A stretch of 64,000 nt of DNA from Bradyrhizobium sp. 170 (GCF_023101085.1 NZ_CP064703.1:7316001-7380000); one strand, 5' to 3'; positions 7,461 to 17,207 are shown, counted from the first letter of the stretch. The notes: a model not told the origin generated them from the sequence alone. Translations and numbers: made by a program.

Positions 7461-8377
7461 TTCTTCGTCCCCTCCCCCTCCGCCAGCAACGCCTCGCGGA
7501 CCTGCTTGAACTCGCTGCGGTCGGCCTTGTCGACTTTGGGGAAATGCAGGTCCAGCCTGTCGAGTGCGCTGACGATCGCCGAGCCGATCACCACGCGGGC
7601 GAACCATTTGTGGTCAGCCGGCACGACGTGCCACGGCGCAGCCTTCGCCGCGGTGTGATGGATCATGTCCTGATAGGCGGCCTGATATTTTGCCCACAGC
7701 TTGCGTTCGCCGATATCGGCGAGCGAGAACTTCCAGTTCTTGGCCGGCTCCTCCAGCCGCTCGAGAAAGCGCTCGCGCTGCTCTTCCTTCGATACATTGA
7801 GAAAGAACTTCAGGATCACTGTGCCGTTGCGGGCGAGGTAGCGCTCCATCGCGGAGATGTCCTCGAACCGCTCCTTCCAGATGTCCTTGGTCACAAGGTT
7901 CGGCGGTATCTTCTGCTTGGCGAGAATTTCCGGGTGCACGCGCACCACCAGGCATTCCTCATAATGGGAGCGGTTGAAGATGCCGATGCGGCCGCGCTCC
8001 GGCAGCGCGATCATGCTGCGCCACAGGAAATCATGGTCGAGTTCTTTGGTCGAAGGCTGTTTGAACGCCGTGACCTCGCAGCCCTGCGGGTTGACGCCCT
8101 CGAACACGCTCTTGATCGCAGAATCCTTGCCGGCGGCGTCCATGCCCTGGAAGATCAGCAGCAGCGACCAGCGGTCTTGGGCGTAGAGCTTTTCCTGGAA
8201 ATCGCTGAGCCGCTCGCGATTGGCCTCGATGATCCCAGTCGCTTTTTCCTTGTCGAGGCCGCCCTTCTCGTTGGTCTTGTGCGACTTGAGGTGAAACTCG
8301 CCCGCTCCGTCGAAGCGGAACGGGGCGACATAGGGCTTCAGTTCGTCCGCGAGCGATCGCGAGGATTTTTTGCTCAT
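7457..8377 (-). CDS. ppk2: Polyphosphate kinase 2 family nucleotide phosphotransferase
   Basis: 306 residues of the PPK2 family, which moves phosphate between polyphosphate and nucleoside mono- or diphosphates in the cytoplasm. The Walker A-like loop is FQGMDAAGKD (residues 76-85) and the lid/Walker B region contains RIGIFNRSHYEECLVVRVHP; both are characteristic. Size and the DFLWR motif fit the single-domain classes; which nucleotide it prefers (class I, II or III) cannot be decided by eye. Its ATG overlaps the livM stop as ATGA, so it is probably translated with the amino-acid transporter operon, an unusual companion. The stop lies inside a REP palindrome. Confidence 0.92.
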   Translation of the reverse strand: MSKKSSRSLADELKPYVAPFRFDGAGEFHLKSHKTNEKGGLDKEKATGIIEANRERLSDFQEKLYAQDRWSLLLIFQGMDAAGKDSAIKSVFEGVNPQGCEVTAFKQPSTKELDHDFLWRSMIALPERGRIGIFNRSHYEECLVVRVHPEILAKQKIPPNLVTKDIWKERFEDISAMERYLARNGTVILKFFLNVSKEEQRERFLERLEEPAKNWKFSLADIGERKLWAKYQAAYQDMIHHTAAKAAPWHVVPADHKWFARVVIGSAIVSALDRLDLHFPKVDKADRSEFKQVREALLAEGEGTKK

Positions 8378-9354
8378 TTCGTCCCGGAGGGCTTCGGTTG
8401 CGTTTTCAATCTGTCGAGAACGCTACCAAGAATGCCCTTGGGAAGGAATATGATGAAGATGACCAGCAGCACGCCGTAGACCAGATTGTCCCAGCCCACC
8501 GCCTTGGTGCCGAAGCCGATGCGCAGCACTTCGGCGAGCATGATGGTGATGATGGCGCCAACCGTCGGCCCAAGCGAGACGTAGAGGCCGCCGACGATGA
8601 CGGCGAACACCATCTGCAGCGACACCGCGATGCCGCTGACCGTGTCGGGCGAGATGAACATCTGGTACTGGCAGTAGAGCGCGCCGGCGAGCGCAGTCAT
8701 CAGCGCCGAGATCAGCGTGATCTTGAGCTTTTCGGCGGTGACGTTGACGCCGGCCGCAGCCGCTGCGTCCTCGTCTTCCGAGATCGCCTCCATGGCGTAG
8801 CGGCTCATGCTGCGGTCGACCCAGCGCCAGATCAACAGGCCCACGACCCAGACGAACAGCGCGATCAGATACCACGTGATCTTGTCGTCGAACTGCAGCG
8901 CCATCCATCCGCTGCCGCTGCGGGCGCGGTTCGGCGTGTAGCCGAGCGAGCCGCCGGTGTAGTCGCGCGTCGCGGTGATGACCTGCAGCACGATGCCTGA
9001 CAGCGCCAGCGTCACCAGCACGAAATAATGCCCGGTGATGCGGAAGCGGAAACAGGGATAGGCGACGATAAGCGCCAGTACTCCCGCCGCCACCATGCTG
9101 ATGGGAATGCCGATCCACGGCGACACGTCAAGATGGTTCCACAGCAGCGCGGTGACATAGGCGCCGACGCCCATGAAGCCGCCATGGCCGAGCGACACCA
9201 GGCCGAAGCGGCCCATGATCGACCACGCGGTGTATGCGAACGACCAGATCAGGATCAGCACGAGAATGTGCAGGTGATAGGGCTCGCGATAGACAAAGGG
9301 CAGCGCGACCAGCGCGGCGAGGCCAACGGCCCAGGCGGCATGACGGGGATTCAC
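8374..9354 (-). CDS. livM: Branched-chain amino-acid ABC transporter permease LivM
   Basis: A 326-residue inner-membrane permease with the LivM pattern: many hydrophobic helices, the loop SLGHGGFMGVGAY early on, and the cytoplasmic segment AISEDEDAAAAAGVNV that contacts the ATPases. I place the start at the GTG at 9354, which overlaps the livH stop as GTGA, rather than at the longer upstream ATG whose extension lies in the livH gene. With LivH it forms the membrane channel for leucine, isoleucine, valine or related amino acids. The downstream ppk2 start overlaps its stop. Confidence 0.93.
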   Translation of the reverse strand: MNPRHAAWAVGLAALVALPFVYREPYHLHILVLILIWSFAYTAWSIMGRFGLVSLGHGGFMGVGAYVTALLWNHLDVSPWIGIPISMVAAGVLALIVAYPCFRFRITGHYFVLVTLALSGIVLQVITATRDYTGGSLGYTPNRARSGSGWMALQFDDKITWYLIALFVWVVGLLIWRWVDRSMSRYAMEAISEDEDAAAAAGVNVTAEKLKITLISALMTALAGALYCQYQMFISPDTVSGIAVSLQMVFAVIVGGLYVSLGPTVGAIITIMLAEVLRIGFGTKAVGWDNLVYGVLLVIFIIFLPKGILGSVLDRLKTQPKPSGTK

Positions 9355-10232
9355 GAGCGCCTCGCAAAAAGGCCCGCGGGCCGGATGAACATCATGATGA
9401 TGAAGAAGGCGAACGCCAGCACGTAACCCCATTCGAGGTCGGAGAACAGGCCGCCCAGCGAGATGATCTCGGCGAACACGAACGCCGCGATGAAGCCGCC
9501 GACGAAATTGCCGAGGCCCCCGAGCACGCAGATCAGGAAGGTGATCGGCCCGAACGACAGGCCGACAAAGGGATGCACGTCATATTGCAGCACAAGGAGA
9601 CAGGCGGCGAGGCCGGCGAGCGCGCCGCCGAGCGCCGAGGTGATGAGGTAGATGCGCTTGGTATCGACCCCCATCAGCGACATGATCTGGCGGTCCTGCG
9701 AGATGGCGCGGATCGCGGTGCCGGTATAGGTGCGCGTCATGAAGAAGTAGACCACCAGCATCCCGATCAGGGCGGCGGCGAAGGCCAGCAGCCGCGAATA
9801 GCTGAAATGCATCTCACCGATCGCCAGCACCGGCAGGCGGATGCCGAGGTTGCGGAAGTCGATGCCGAAGGCGACGGTGGCAAAGCTCTGCAGGATGAAC
9901 AGAACGCCGCCGGTCGCGAGCAACTGGTTGATCGGCGGCGCGGTGAGCAGCGGCGCGATGACGATGTAATGCAGCGCCGCCCCAAGGGCCGCGACCAGCA
10001 GGATCGCGAACGGCGCCGCGACCCAGTACGGCATGCCGAATACCTGGACCATGTAGTACATGCCGTACATGCCGATCATGACCAGTTCGGCGTAGCAGAT
10101 CCAGGTGACGTCGATGACGCCGAAGATCAGGTTGAGCCCGAGCGCGAGCAGCGCCAGCACGCCGCCGAGCAGGATGCCATTGACCACGGCTTCCAGCAGA
10201 TAGATGTCGAAGATGTCCAGAAACGCCTGCAT
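9351..10232 (-). CDS. livH: Branched-chain amino-acid ABC transporter permease LivH
   Basis: 293 residues, a polytopic membrane protein with LivH hallmarks: GILLGGVLALLALGLNLIFG in the first helices and AISQDRQIMSLMGVD in the coupling loop. The open frame runs upstream through the livF gene, but the ATG before QAFLDIFDIY (10230-10232), two bases after the livF stop, is the sensible start. It forms a heteromeric channel with LivM. Gene order on this strand is binding protein, livG, livF, livH, livM, ppk2, all closely spaced, so a single mRNA is likely. Confidence 0.93.
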   Translation of the reverse strand: MQAFLDIFDIYLLEAVVNGILLGGVLALLALGLNLIFGVIDVTWICYAELVMIGMYGMYYMVQVFGMPYWVAAPFAILLVAALGAALHYIVIAPLLTAPPINQLLATGGVLFILQSFATVAFGIDFRNLGIRLPVLAIGEMHFSYSRLLAFAAALIGMLVVYFFMTRTYTGTAIRAISQDRQIMSLMGVDTKRIYLITSALGGALAGLAACLLVLQYDVHPFVGLSFGPITFLICVLGGLGNFVGGFIAAFVFAEIISLGGLFSDLEWGYVLAFAFFIIMMFIRPAGLFARRS

Positions 10233-10234
10233 TA

Positions 10235-10939
<705 letters not shown>

Positions 10940-10941
10940 GG

Positions 10942-11709
10942 CTAGACCCCCGCCTTGCGCCGCGCTTCCGCGGCAGCAAGCTGGCTCGAATCCGCATCGG
11001 TGCCGAGATAGACCTCGATCACCCTGGGATCGCCGGCCACCGCGCTCGGCAAGCCTTCCGAAATCTTCTCGCCGTGATCGAGCACCATGACGCGATCGAC
11101 CACCCGCATCAGCACGCCCATGATGTGCTCGACCCAGATGATGGTGATGCCGAGCTCGTCGCGGATCCTGCGCAGCATATCGGCGGCCTGATCCATCTCG
11201 TGTTCGTCGAGCCCGCCGAGGCTTTCGTCGGCGAGCAGAAGTTTTGGCCCCGTTGCGAGCGCTTTTGCAAGTTCGAGCTTCTTCAGACCGGCAGCGCCGA
11301 GGCCGTCGACGCTGGCGTGGCGGTCAGTCGGCAGCCCGACCATACGAAGCGCGCGTTCGGCCGCTTCATCCGCCTTGGCGCGGCTGTGGCGGCCCTGGCC
11401 GTAATAGCCGGCCAGCGCCACGTTCTCGAAAATGCTGAGCCGGTGAAACGGCCGCGGGATCTGGAAGGTGCGGCCGATGCCGCTGTTGATGATCCGGTGC
11501 GGGGCGACGCCCGCGATCTCCGCGCCGTCGAACAGGATCGATCCCGCCGTCGGCACCAGCGTGCCCGACAGCATGTTGAAGATCGTGCTCTTGCCGGAGC
11601 CGTTGGGGCCGATCAGGCCGAGAATCTCGCCCTGCTCGACCCGGAACGATACGTTGTTAACCGCGGTGAAGCCGCCAAACCGCTTCACCAAGCCTTCTAC
11701 CGTCAGCAC
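10942..11709 (-). CDS. livG: Branched-chain amino-acid ABC transporter ATPase LivG
   Basis: 255 residues, the second ATPase of the liv system. It has Walker A GPNGSGKST, the GRTFQIPRPFHRLSIFENV segment typical of LivG, Walker B LLLADESLGGLDE and the long C-terminal extension of the family. The ABC signature region reads LGAAGLKKLELAKAL, in which the usual LSGGQ-like core is replaced by LGAAGLKK; this degenerate form is seen in LivG-type proteins but is worth noting. Two bases separate it from livF. An 81-base gap with a palindrome separates it from the binding-protein gene upstream. Confidence 0.93.
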   Translation of the reverse strand: MLTVEGLVKRFGGFTAVNNVSFRVEQGEILGLIGPNGSGKSTIFNMLSGTLVPTAGSILFDGAEIAGVAPHRIINSGIGRTFQIPRPFHRLSIFENVALAGYYGQGRHSRAKADEAAERALRMVGLPTDRHASVDGLGAAGLKKLELAKALATGPKLLLADESLGGLDEHEMDQAADMLRRIRDELGITIIWVEHIMGVLMRVVDRVMVLDHGEKISEGLPSAVAGDPRVIEVYLGTDADSSQLAAAEARRKAGV

Positions 11710-11737
11710 TCCAGAACCTCCGCTGGCTTTTTCGTTG

Positions 11738-11772
11738 GAGCATGACCCGTTTCGGAAAACCGGATCATGCTC
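11738..11772. repeat. Small palindrome with GAGCATGA/TCATGCTC ends
   Basis: A 35-bp imperfect inverted repeat around TTTCGGAAAACC between the liv binding-protein gene and livG. A longer member of the same family lies at 38687-38731 in the ilvB leader region. In this position it could form a stem-loop in the liv mRNA that separates the abundant binding-protein message from the rest, a common arrangement in ABC operons. Confidence 0.72.
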
Positions 11773-11790
11773 TTGCCCGTCTGTGCTGGC

Positions 11791-13101
11791 CTACTGGTTG
11801 CTGAACGTGGTTCCCTTCGGCAGGGGCAGCACGGCCTCGCGCTGCGCCTGGCTCTTCGGCCACACCACATAGGACTTGTCGTCGATGTACTGGATGACCA
11901 CCGGGAACGAGCGTTCGTTCTGGCCGGCCATCTGCGTGCCCTCGCCGTGGAACTTGACGCCGAAGCCGAGCATGGTGCCGCCTTCGGGAATGTCGACTTC
12001 CAGCGCCGCCTTGCGCAGCGCGTCTGGATCGACGCCGCCATATTTCTTGATGGCGCGCGGCAGCACGTCGGTCAGGAAGAGGTAGGTGTTCGACGCGGCC
12101 ATGCCGACATGGGCGGAACGGATCGCAACGCCCGGCTTCGCCTTGTCGAATTCCTCGCCGACCATCTTGATGACGGGCGGCAGCTTCGGATCCATCGATT
12201 TCTGGTTAGCAAGCCAGATCGAGATCGGATCGGTGTTGAAGACGTAATTGACGTCGCCGCCGAGGCCTTCCTTCAGCTTCTCGTACACGCCATAGCCCGC
12301 GCCGTGACCGACCAGTGCTGCGAATTTCAGGCCCTGCTCACGCGCCTGGCGACCGAACAGGGTAATGTCCGGGTTGTAGCCGGTGTGGAAGATCACATCG
12401 GGCCGCGCGCGCTTCAGTTTCGTCACCAGCGCCGACAGATCCGGCGCGGTGGCGGAATAGCCTTCCTTCATCACGACGTTGAAGCCGGCCTTCTTGGCAC
12501 CGGCCTCGTTGCCCTTGGAGACGTCGACGCCATAGGCGCCGTCCTCGTGGATGATGGCGACGCGCAGATCCTTCGGCTCCTTGCCGAACTTTTCCTTGGA
12601 GTTCTGCGCGATGAAATCCATCGTCATCATGCCGAACTGATCGCCTGAAGCCTGCGGACGGAACACGTATTTGAGGTTCTTGTCGGCGAGCACCGCGGAA
12701 GAGATACAGGTGGTGATCCACATGAAGTTCTTGAGCTGCTCGACGCGCGCGGCCACCGGCACGCATTGTGCCGAGGAAAAGAAGCCGAGCAGCATGTTGA
12801 CCTTTTCCTGCTCGATCAGCCGGACGGCCTCGTTGATGGCCACATCAGGCTTGCTCTGGGCGTCGGCGTAAACCGCCTCGACCTTGTAACCCTCGACGCC
12901 GGTCTTGGCGTACTGGTCGAGCATGATCTTGGCGCCGATATATTGCAGCTCCGAGCCGCCGCCCGCGAGCGGGCCGGTCAGGTCATAGATCACGCCGATC
13001 TTGATTTTCTTTTCCTGGGCTTCGGCGGTCAACGCCATCCCCAGCACCGCGATTGCGGCGGACAGGCCAACGAGAAGGCGTGCAGCTTTGCGCCCCGGCA
13101 T
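11791..13101 (-). CDS. livK: Branched-chain amino-acid ABC transporter substrate-binding protein
   Basis: 436 residues with an export signal ending near ALTAEA and a type 1 periplasmic-binding-protein fold of the Leu/Ile/Val-binding family (IKIGVIYDLTGPLAGGG, then NMLLGFFSSAQCVPVAARVE and AIIHEDGAYGVDVSKG). It is longer than E. coli LivK, as is normal for the many rhizobial paralogues, whose ligands range from branched-chain amino acids to aromatic or amide compounds. The true ligand therefore cannot be read from sequence. It is the first gene of the liv operon. Confidence 0.88.
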   Translation of the reverse strand: MPGRKAARLLVGLSAAIAVLGMALTAEAQEKKIKIGVIYDLTGPLAGGGSELQYIGAKIMLDQYAKTGVEGYKVEAVYADAQSKPDVAINEAVRLIEQEKVNMLLGFFSSAQCVPVAARVEQLKNFMWITTCISSAVLADKNLKYVFRPQASGDQFGMMTMDFIAQNSKEKFGKEPKDLRVAIIHEDGAYGVDVSKGNEAGAKKAGFNVVMKEGYSATAPDLSALVTKLKRARPDVIFHTGYNPDITLFGRQAREQGLKFAALVGHGAGYGVYEKLKEGLGGDVNYVFNTDPISIWLANQKSMDPKLPPVIKMVGEEFDKAKPGVAIRSAHVGMAASNTYLFLTDVLPRAIKKYGGVDPDALRKAALEVDIPEGGTMLGFGVKFHGEGTQMAGQNERSFPVVIQYIDDKSYVVWPKSQAQREAVLPLPKGTTFSNQ

Positions 13102-13200
13102 GGAATCCTCCCTGGATTATTTTTTGTGCACTGCGTTTTCTTGTTCTTGTCGCCGCCTATCACATTGGTAGCGCCACCAGATGTCAAGCGTATTGCTGCG

Positions 13201-13917
13201 TCAGGGCTCGGAAGCGAGCTGCGCCTCGATGAACGCCGTGACAAAACGTGGCATGGCGGAGGTGAGATCGCGTGCGTCGCGGACGAGGTGGATGGCGGAT
13301 AATTCCGGCTGACGCTGCGAGGCGAGATTGGCCACGATCCGGTCGCGCACGACGTCGCCCGGCATATCGACCCGCAACATGCGGATCATCGCAACTGCGT
13401 GTCCAGTGTAGATGCAGTGCCAATGCGGCTCGCTCGCGTATTCGCCGGGCGCCAGCCCGGTCTCTTCTTCGAGTTCGCGCGTGACGCTGCCTGATATGTC
13501 GACCGTGCCGTCCCTGATGTCGTCGAGATCGGGTGTTCCGGAAGGAAAATAGATGCGCCCGGCGTTCGACGTGTGCTGGCCCATCTCGCCGAGCACGAAG
13601 GCGCCGTCGGCGCAACGAAGCGCGCCCATGCCGAACCCGTTGAACACGGAAGCGTCGGGAAAGCCCCAGTCGCGCCACGCCAGGAAGCTCGCGAAATCAG
13701 TTTCGAAATAGCTGGCGCTGAAGCGGTCGCCGGCAAACACCGGATTGCGCCCGAGCAGGACGCGGCCGTTCCACATCGCAGGCTTTTCGCGCTGCTTGTC
13801 CGCGAAATGCGCCGCTATGTCGGCACGCCGCGCCTCGGCAAACGGCCACGTCCACGCTTCGACAACGAGGTCGAGCGCGCTGACGCGATGAATGACCGGA
13901 GGCTTCGTGTCACTCAT
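13201..13917 (-). CDS. Nudix hydrolase domain protein
   Basis: 238 residues. A Nudix box is visible at about residues 138-160: it begins with the Gly of GTVDISGS and ends in the core RELEEETGL, matching REUxEExGU. Nudix enzymes hydrolyse nucleoside diphosphates linked to another group, using the glutamates of the box to bind metal. The 100-residue N-terminal part is not one I recognise, and the substrate is unknown. It stands between the liv operon and a frameshifted transporter gene; no operon partner is apparent. Confidence 0.75.
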   Translation of the reverse strand: MSDTKPPVIHRVSALDLVVEAWTWPFAEARRADIAAHFADKQREKPAMWNGRVLLGRNPVFAGDRFSASYFETDFASFLAWRDWGFPDASVFNGFGMGALRCADGAFVLGEMGQHTSNAGRIYFPSGTPDLDDIRDGTVDISGSVTRELEEETGLAPGEYASEPHWHCIYTGHAVAMIRMLRVDMPGDVVRDRIVANLASQRQPELSAIHLVRDARDLTSAMPRFVTAFIEAQLASEP

Positions 13918-13958
13918 CGCATGACTTCGCTTGATATCACGCCGATCCTATCCAGACC

Positions 13959-14970
13959 TTACTTCGGATTCGTGCCGGAGGTCTTCTTGACCTGCTCGAC
14001 ATATTTGTTGGTGTAGGTCTTGGTCACGTCGATATTGGCCTTGGCGACCTCGGGCGAGCCCTCGCTGAACACGGCGAGCACCGCATCTGCGCCCTTGGGA
14101 TCCATCTTGCCGGTCAGCGAATACATCGGGATCGTGTTCTTCAGCGCCGCCAGATAAAGCTCCTTGTTCTTGCCGACGATTTCTTCGGGCATCTTCGCCA
14201 TGATCTCTTCCGGCGTATGCGAGTGAATCCAGTCGAGCGTGTTGACGATCGCCGTGGTCAGCGCCTGCACTTCCTTCTCGTGCGACTTGATCCACGCCGT
14301 GGTCGTATAGAGCGCGCCGCCGGGATATTCCCCGCCGAACACGGCGAGCGTGTCCTTCTCGCTGCGGGTGTCGGCCAGTATCCTCAAATCGGGATAGCTG
14401 CCCTGCAGAACGGTGACGGAGGGATCGAGCATCACGGCCGCTTCGATCTGCCCCTGCTGCATCGCCGCCACGGCGGTGGCACCGAGGCCGACGCCGATCA
14501 CCGCGGCGCTGGTCGGGTCGAGGCCGTTCTTCTTGAGAAGATATTTCAGGAAGAAATCGGTCGACGAGCCCGGCGCGCTGACGCCGACCTTCTTGCCCCT
14601 TGATGTCATTGGTGTGCTTGGGCGATACCACCAGCACCAGGCCGGGATAGCGGTCATAGATCACGAAGGACTGCAGCTCCTGCTTCTTGGCGGCCAGATT
14701 GACGCAGTGGTCGAAATAGCCGGACACCACGTCGGCGCTGCCGCCGAGCACGGCTTTCAGCGCGTCCGAACCGCCCTTGAGATCGACCAGTTCGACGGCC
14801 AGTCCCGCCTTCTCGTATTCGCCGAGTTGCCTGGCCAGCACCGTCGGGAGGTAGCACAGGCAGGAGCCGCCGCCGATCGCGACGGTGACCTTGCTTTGGG
14901 CTGCGGCAAGGCCTGTCGTGAGTGTCAGCGCCAGCAGCGCCCCGGCCAACCGGCCGAACAGTTTCTTCAT
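13959..14970 (-). pseudogene. Frameshifted NitT/TauT-type ABC substrate-binding protein
   Basis: The N-terminal part (start ATG at 14968-14970 after GGAGGAACCC, signal peptide ending GLAAA, then KVTVAIGGGSCLCYLPTVLA) and the C-terminal part (KKVGVSAPGSSTDFFLKYLL to the stop at 13959) are two pieces of one NMT1/SsuA-like periplasmic binding protein, in different frames. The switch falls at the run of four C at 14596-14599: removing one C restores the expected IKGKKVGVSAPG. It is either a real one-base insertion or a homopolymer sequencing error. The matching permease and ATPase are probably those at 17.8-19.5 kb on the same strand. Ligand unknown. Confidence 0.83.
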
Positions 14971-15101
14971 GGGTTCCTCCATTTGTTGGTCGGCAAGATA
15001 GAGCAGCGCGCGGACGTTGAGAAGGCGACTTTCCGCCCGCTGGTCAGGCGCGGCCGGGCGGCATAACATCGCCCCTACAATAATCAACACAGGGGGAGAC
15101 C

Positions 15102-15551
15102 ATGAATCGCCTGGCCATCACGCTATCGCTCGCCGCCGCCTTCGCCGCCGGTTGCAGCGTCACCCATCTGCTCCGTCCCGCAATCGCCGCCGAGAACATC
15201 ACCGCGCAGGTCATCCACACCGGCGAACTCGAAGGCGATGCGCTCGGCATGCCCTCGGGCACCGGAATGCGCTCCAAACTGTTCGTCGCCGCCGACGGCA
15301 TGACCATCTCGATCCAGGACGGCAATGTCGGCAAGCACATGCATCCCAACACCAACGAGATCCAGTACATCCTCGACGGCACCGGCACGATCTGGCTCGG
15401 CGACAAGGAAGTGAAGGTGAAGCCGGGCGACCTCGTCGTGATCCCGAAGGGCACCGCGCATGGCGGCACCAAGCCCGACGGCAGAACGCTGAAGGCGATT
15501 GCGATCAAGACCCCGCCGCAGGCGCCGGATGATACGAAGATGCTGAACTGA
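15102..15551 (+). CDS. Exported cupin-domain protein
   Basis: 149 residues. An N-terminal hydrophobic segment (LAITLSLAAAFAAGCSVTHL) suggests export or membrane anchoring, possibly as a lipoprotein at Cys18 although the lipobox is poor. Residues 60-130 are a single cupin barrel: motif 1 is GKHMHPNTNEIQYILDGTG with metal-binding His and Glu, motif 2 is PGDLVVIPKGTAHGG. Function is not predictable from this fold. It follows GGGGGAGACC before the ATG and is divergent from the frameshifted binding-protein gene. Confidence 0.8.
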   Translation: MNRLAITLSLAAAFAAGCSVTHLLRPAIAAENITAQVIHTGELEGDALGMPSGTGMRSKLFVAADGMTISIQDGNVGKHMHPNTNEIQYILDGTGTIWLGDKEVKVKPGDLVVIPKGTAHGGTKPDGRTLKAIAIKTPPQAPDDTKMLN

Positions 15552-15570
15552 GTCTGCACGTCGTAGAATC

Positions 15571-15662
15571 GTAGGGTGGGCAAAGGCGCTGTTCGCGCCG
15601 TGCCCACCATCTATCCGCATCGCAGTCTCGATGGTGGGCACGCTTCGCTTTGCCCACCCTAC
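15571..15662. repeat. Paired REP element, GTAGGGTGGGCAAAG family
   Basis: Two REPs in inverted orientation. The right half, 15633-15662, is identical base for base to the 30-mer that lies directly after the RAYT gene at 22533-22562. It sits between the cupin and OsmC genes; the ORF start one could draw at 15650 lies inside the repeat and is not used. Confidence 0.85.
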
Positions 15663-15679
15663 GTTCTGTGGAGGATCAC

Positions 15680-16141
15680 ATGGCAACAGGCAAAACATAC
15701 AAGTCCTTTCGGTACAGCAACAACCTGGTCTGGGACACCGCTCGCCGCGGCCGAACATCCGCACCCGACAAACCCGACATCGAGATCGGCAGTCCTCCCG
15801 AATTCAAGGGAGAGGCGGGCGTCTGGGCTCCCGAAGAAATGCTGGTCGCCGCGCTGAATGCTTGCATGATGCTGACGTTTGTATCGTTCGCGCAAAGCAA
15901 GCGGCTCGAGTTTGTTGCCTATGAAAGCGCCGCAGAAGGCGTGCTGGAAAACGTCGACGGCAAATATCGAATTGTTGAAGTCAGCGTTCGGCCAACCCTG
16001 GTCCTGAGAAGCGAGGCTGATATCGCGGCCGCCCAAACGATCATGGCTAAGGTTAAGGAAAACTGCTTCATTTCCAACTCGATCACCGCTGACGTGACAT
16101 TGGATCCGCAATTTCAGCTGGCATCCGATGTCGTCAGCTAG
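15680..16141 (+). CDS. OsmC-family peroxiredoxin-like protein
   Basis: 153 residues from the ATG after GTGGAGGATCAC. The two catalytic cysteines of OsmC/Ohr proteins are present: Cys62 in ALNACMMLTF and Cys129 in KENCFISNSI. Members reduce organic hydroperoxides through these thiols in the cytoplasm. It belongs to the broader OsmC group rather than clearly to Ohr, since the N-terminal glutamine/arginine motifs of Ohr are not obvious. Upstream ATG at 15650 would add 10 codons encoded by the REP and is unlikely. The nearest neighbours are a cupin and a CDF metal transporter. Confidence 0.85.
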   Translation: MATGKTYKSFRYSNNLVWDTARRGRTSAPDKPDIEIGSPPEFKGEAGVWAPEEMLVAALNACMMLTFVSFAQSKRLEFVAYESAAEGVLENVDGKYRIVEVSVRPTLVLRSEADIAAAQTIMAKVKENCFISNSITADVTLDPQFQLASDVVS

Positions 16142-16152
16142 GCGCAGTGGCT

Positions 16153-16181
16153 TAGGGTGGGCAAAGGCGCTCTTCGCGCCC
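16153..16181. repeat. Partial REP, TAGGGTGGGCAAAGGCGC family
   Basis: A half-element TAGGGTGGGCAAAGGCGC followed by TCTTCGCGCCC, 11 bases after the osmC-like stop. The second arm is lost, so it appears to be a decayed copy. Confidence 0.65.
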
Positions 16182-16206
16182 AAGTCGCGGAAATGGGAGA
16201 TGCAGA

Positions 16207-16848
16207 ATGGCTCATCATCAAAAAGCCGTTGCCGCTGCAGTGGCGATAAACACTGCAATCTTTGTGGTGGAGGGCATTGCTGGCTATCAGGCATCGAGCC
16301 TGAGCCTCTTGATGGACAGCGTGCATAACCTCTCGGACGAGTTGGCTCTGGTCTGCCTGTATGCAGCATTCCTAGTCACCATAGGTCCTTCGCAGCGGCT
16401 GTTGAGAGCCGGAAATCTCTTTAACTCAGTCGGGCTGATTGCGGTCAGTGGACTGCTTTTGTGGCAGGTCGGGGAGCGTCTGTTCAATCCGGTGCCGGTT
16501 CAGGGCGTCGTTCCGATGGTCGTGGGTCTGGCTGCGGCTGCCGCCAATTGGAGCGTGGCCCGCTTGCTCCTGGAGCCAAGCCAAAACAACGCTGCAATCC
16601 GGCTCGCGTATATCCACAACCTTGGCGACGTATGGGTATCCCTTGCCCCGGTGGCCGCGGGCTTACTGCTTCTAGTGACGGGTTATCCAATCTTCGATCC
16701 AATCATCGCAGGAGCCGTTGCATTGTGGATCATTTTCACGACTGGCCGGGAGGTTCTTGAATCGCACGATGAACTGATATGGCCGGAGAAAATCATCTGC
16801 TGCCATACCGACCACGATCAACCGGTCGTGAAGCCGCAATCAAATTGA
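16207..16848 (+). CDS. Cation diffusion facilitator (zinc-type) transporter
   Basis: 213 residues with about six membrane helices. Both halves of the metal site are visible: Asp37, His40 and Asp44 in MDSVHNLSDE of helix 2, and His137 and Asp141 in YIHNLGDVW of helix 5, the D/H-x3-D pattern of CDF exporters for zinc, cobalt or cadmium. It is short for the family (often about 300 residues) and lacks most of the C-terminal cytoplasmic domain, ending in a histidine-rich tail (CCHTDHDQP). The ATG follows GGGAGATGCAGA. A Zur-like palindrome and a broken COG0523 GTPase gene lie within 1 kb. Confidence 0.82.
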   Translation: MAHHQKAVAAAVAINTAIFVVEGIAGYQASSLSLLMDSVHNLSDELALVCLYAAFLVTIGPSQRLLRAGNLFNSVGLIAVSGLLLWQVGERLFNPVPVQGVVPMVVGLAAAAANWSVARLLLEPSQNNAAIRLAYIHNLGDVWVSLAPVAAGLLLLVTGYPIFDPIIAGAVALWIIFTTGREVLESHDELIWPEKIICCHTDHDQPVVKPQSN

Positions 16849-16945
16849 GACGATAGCAGATGAATCGTGCCGCTTTCCGCACGAGCGTGAGATGATTGGC
16901 GCGTGCTCAGAAAAAGCAGCCTGCAGCTCGCCAATGCATGGACGA

Positions 16946-17167
16946 TCAAACGCGGCAGGACTCAAATCCGTTGTTCATTTCGAAGTTCTCTTCTTCGGCG
17001 TTGACGATGAGGTCATTGTCGATTCCGACCTCGCAGAATTCGTTGACGATGACGGCGTAGCGCCTGCCGTGCGTCTCCGTGAGGATACGGTTAAGCAGCG
17101 TGGTCTTTCCGGCTCCGAGATAGCCGGTAATCACCGTGACCGGAGTTTGGTTCAAAGCCATCTGCAT
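16946..17167 (-). pseudogene. Truncated COG0523 (CobW/ZigA-type) GTPase
   Basis: The frame gives an intact N-terminus of a COG0523 metal-chaperone GTPase: [20 protein letters not shown] with its Walker A loop, then [15 protein letters not shown] and [10 protein letters not shown]. It then departs from the family and stops (FESCRV) exactly where the conserved CxCC metal motif should follow. Full-length members have over 300 residues; only about 70 remain. The NEFGEVGID glycine is also replaced by Cys. COG0523 proteins are often made under zinc shortage. The start is ATG at 17167 or 17161. It is a remnant, with nothing downstream completing it. Confidence 0.78.
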
Positions 17168-17207
17168 GGGATTGTCCTTTGCTGATGCTGCAATTCGTCC
17201 GCGACGG

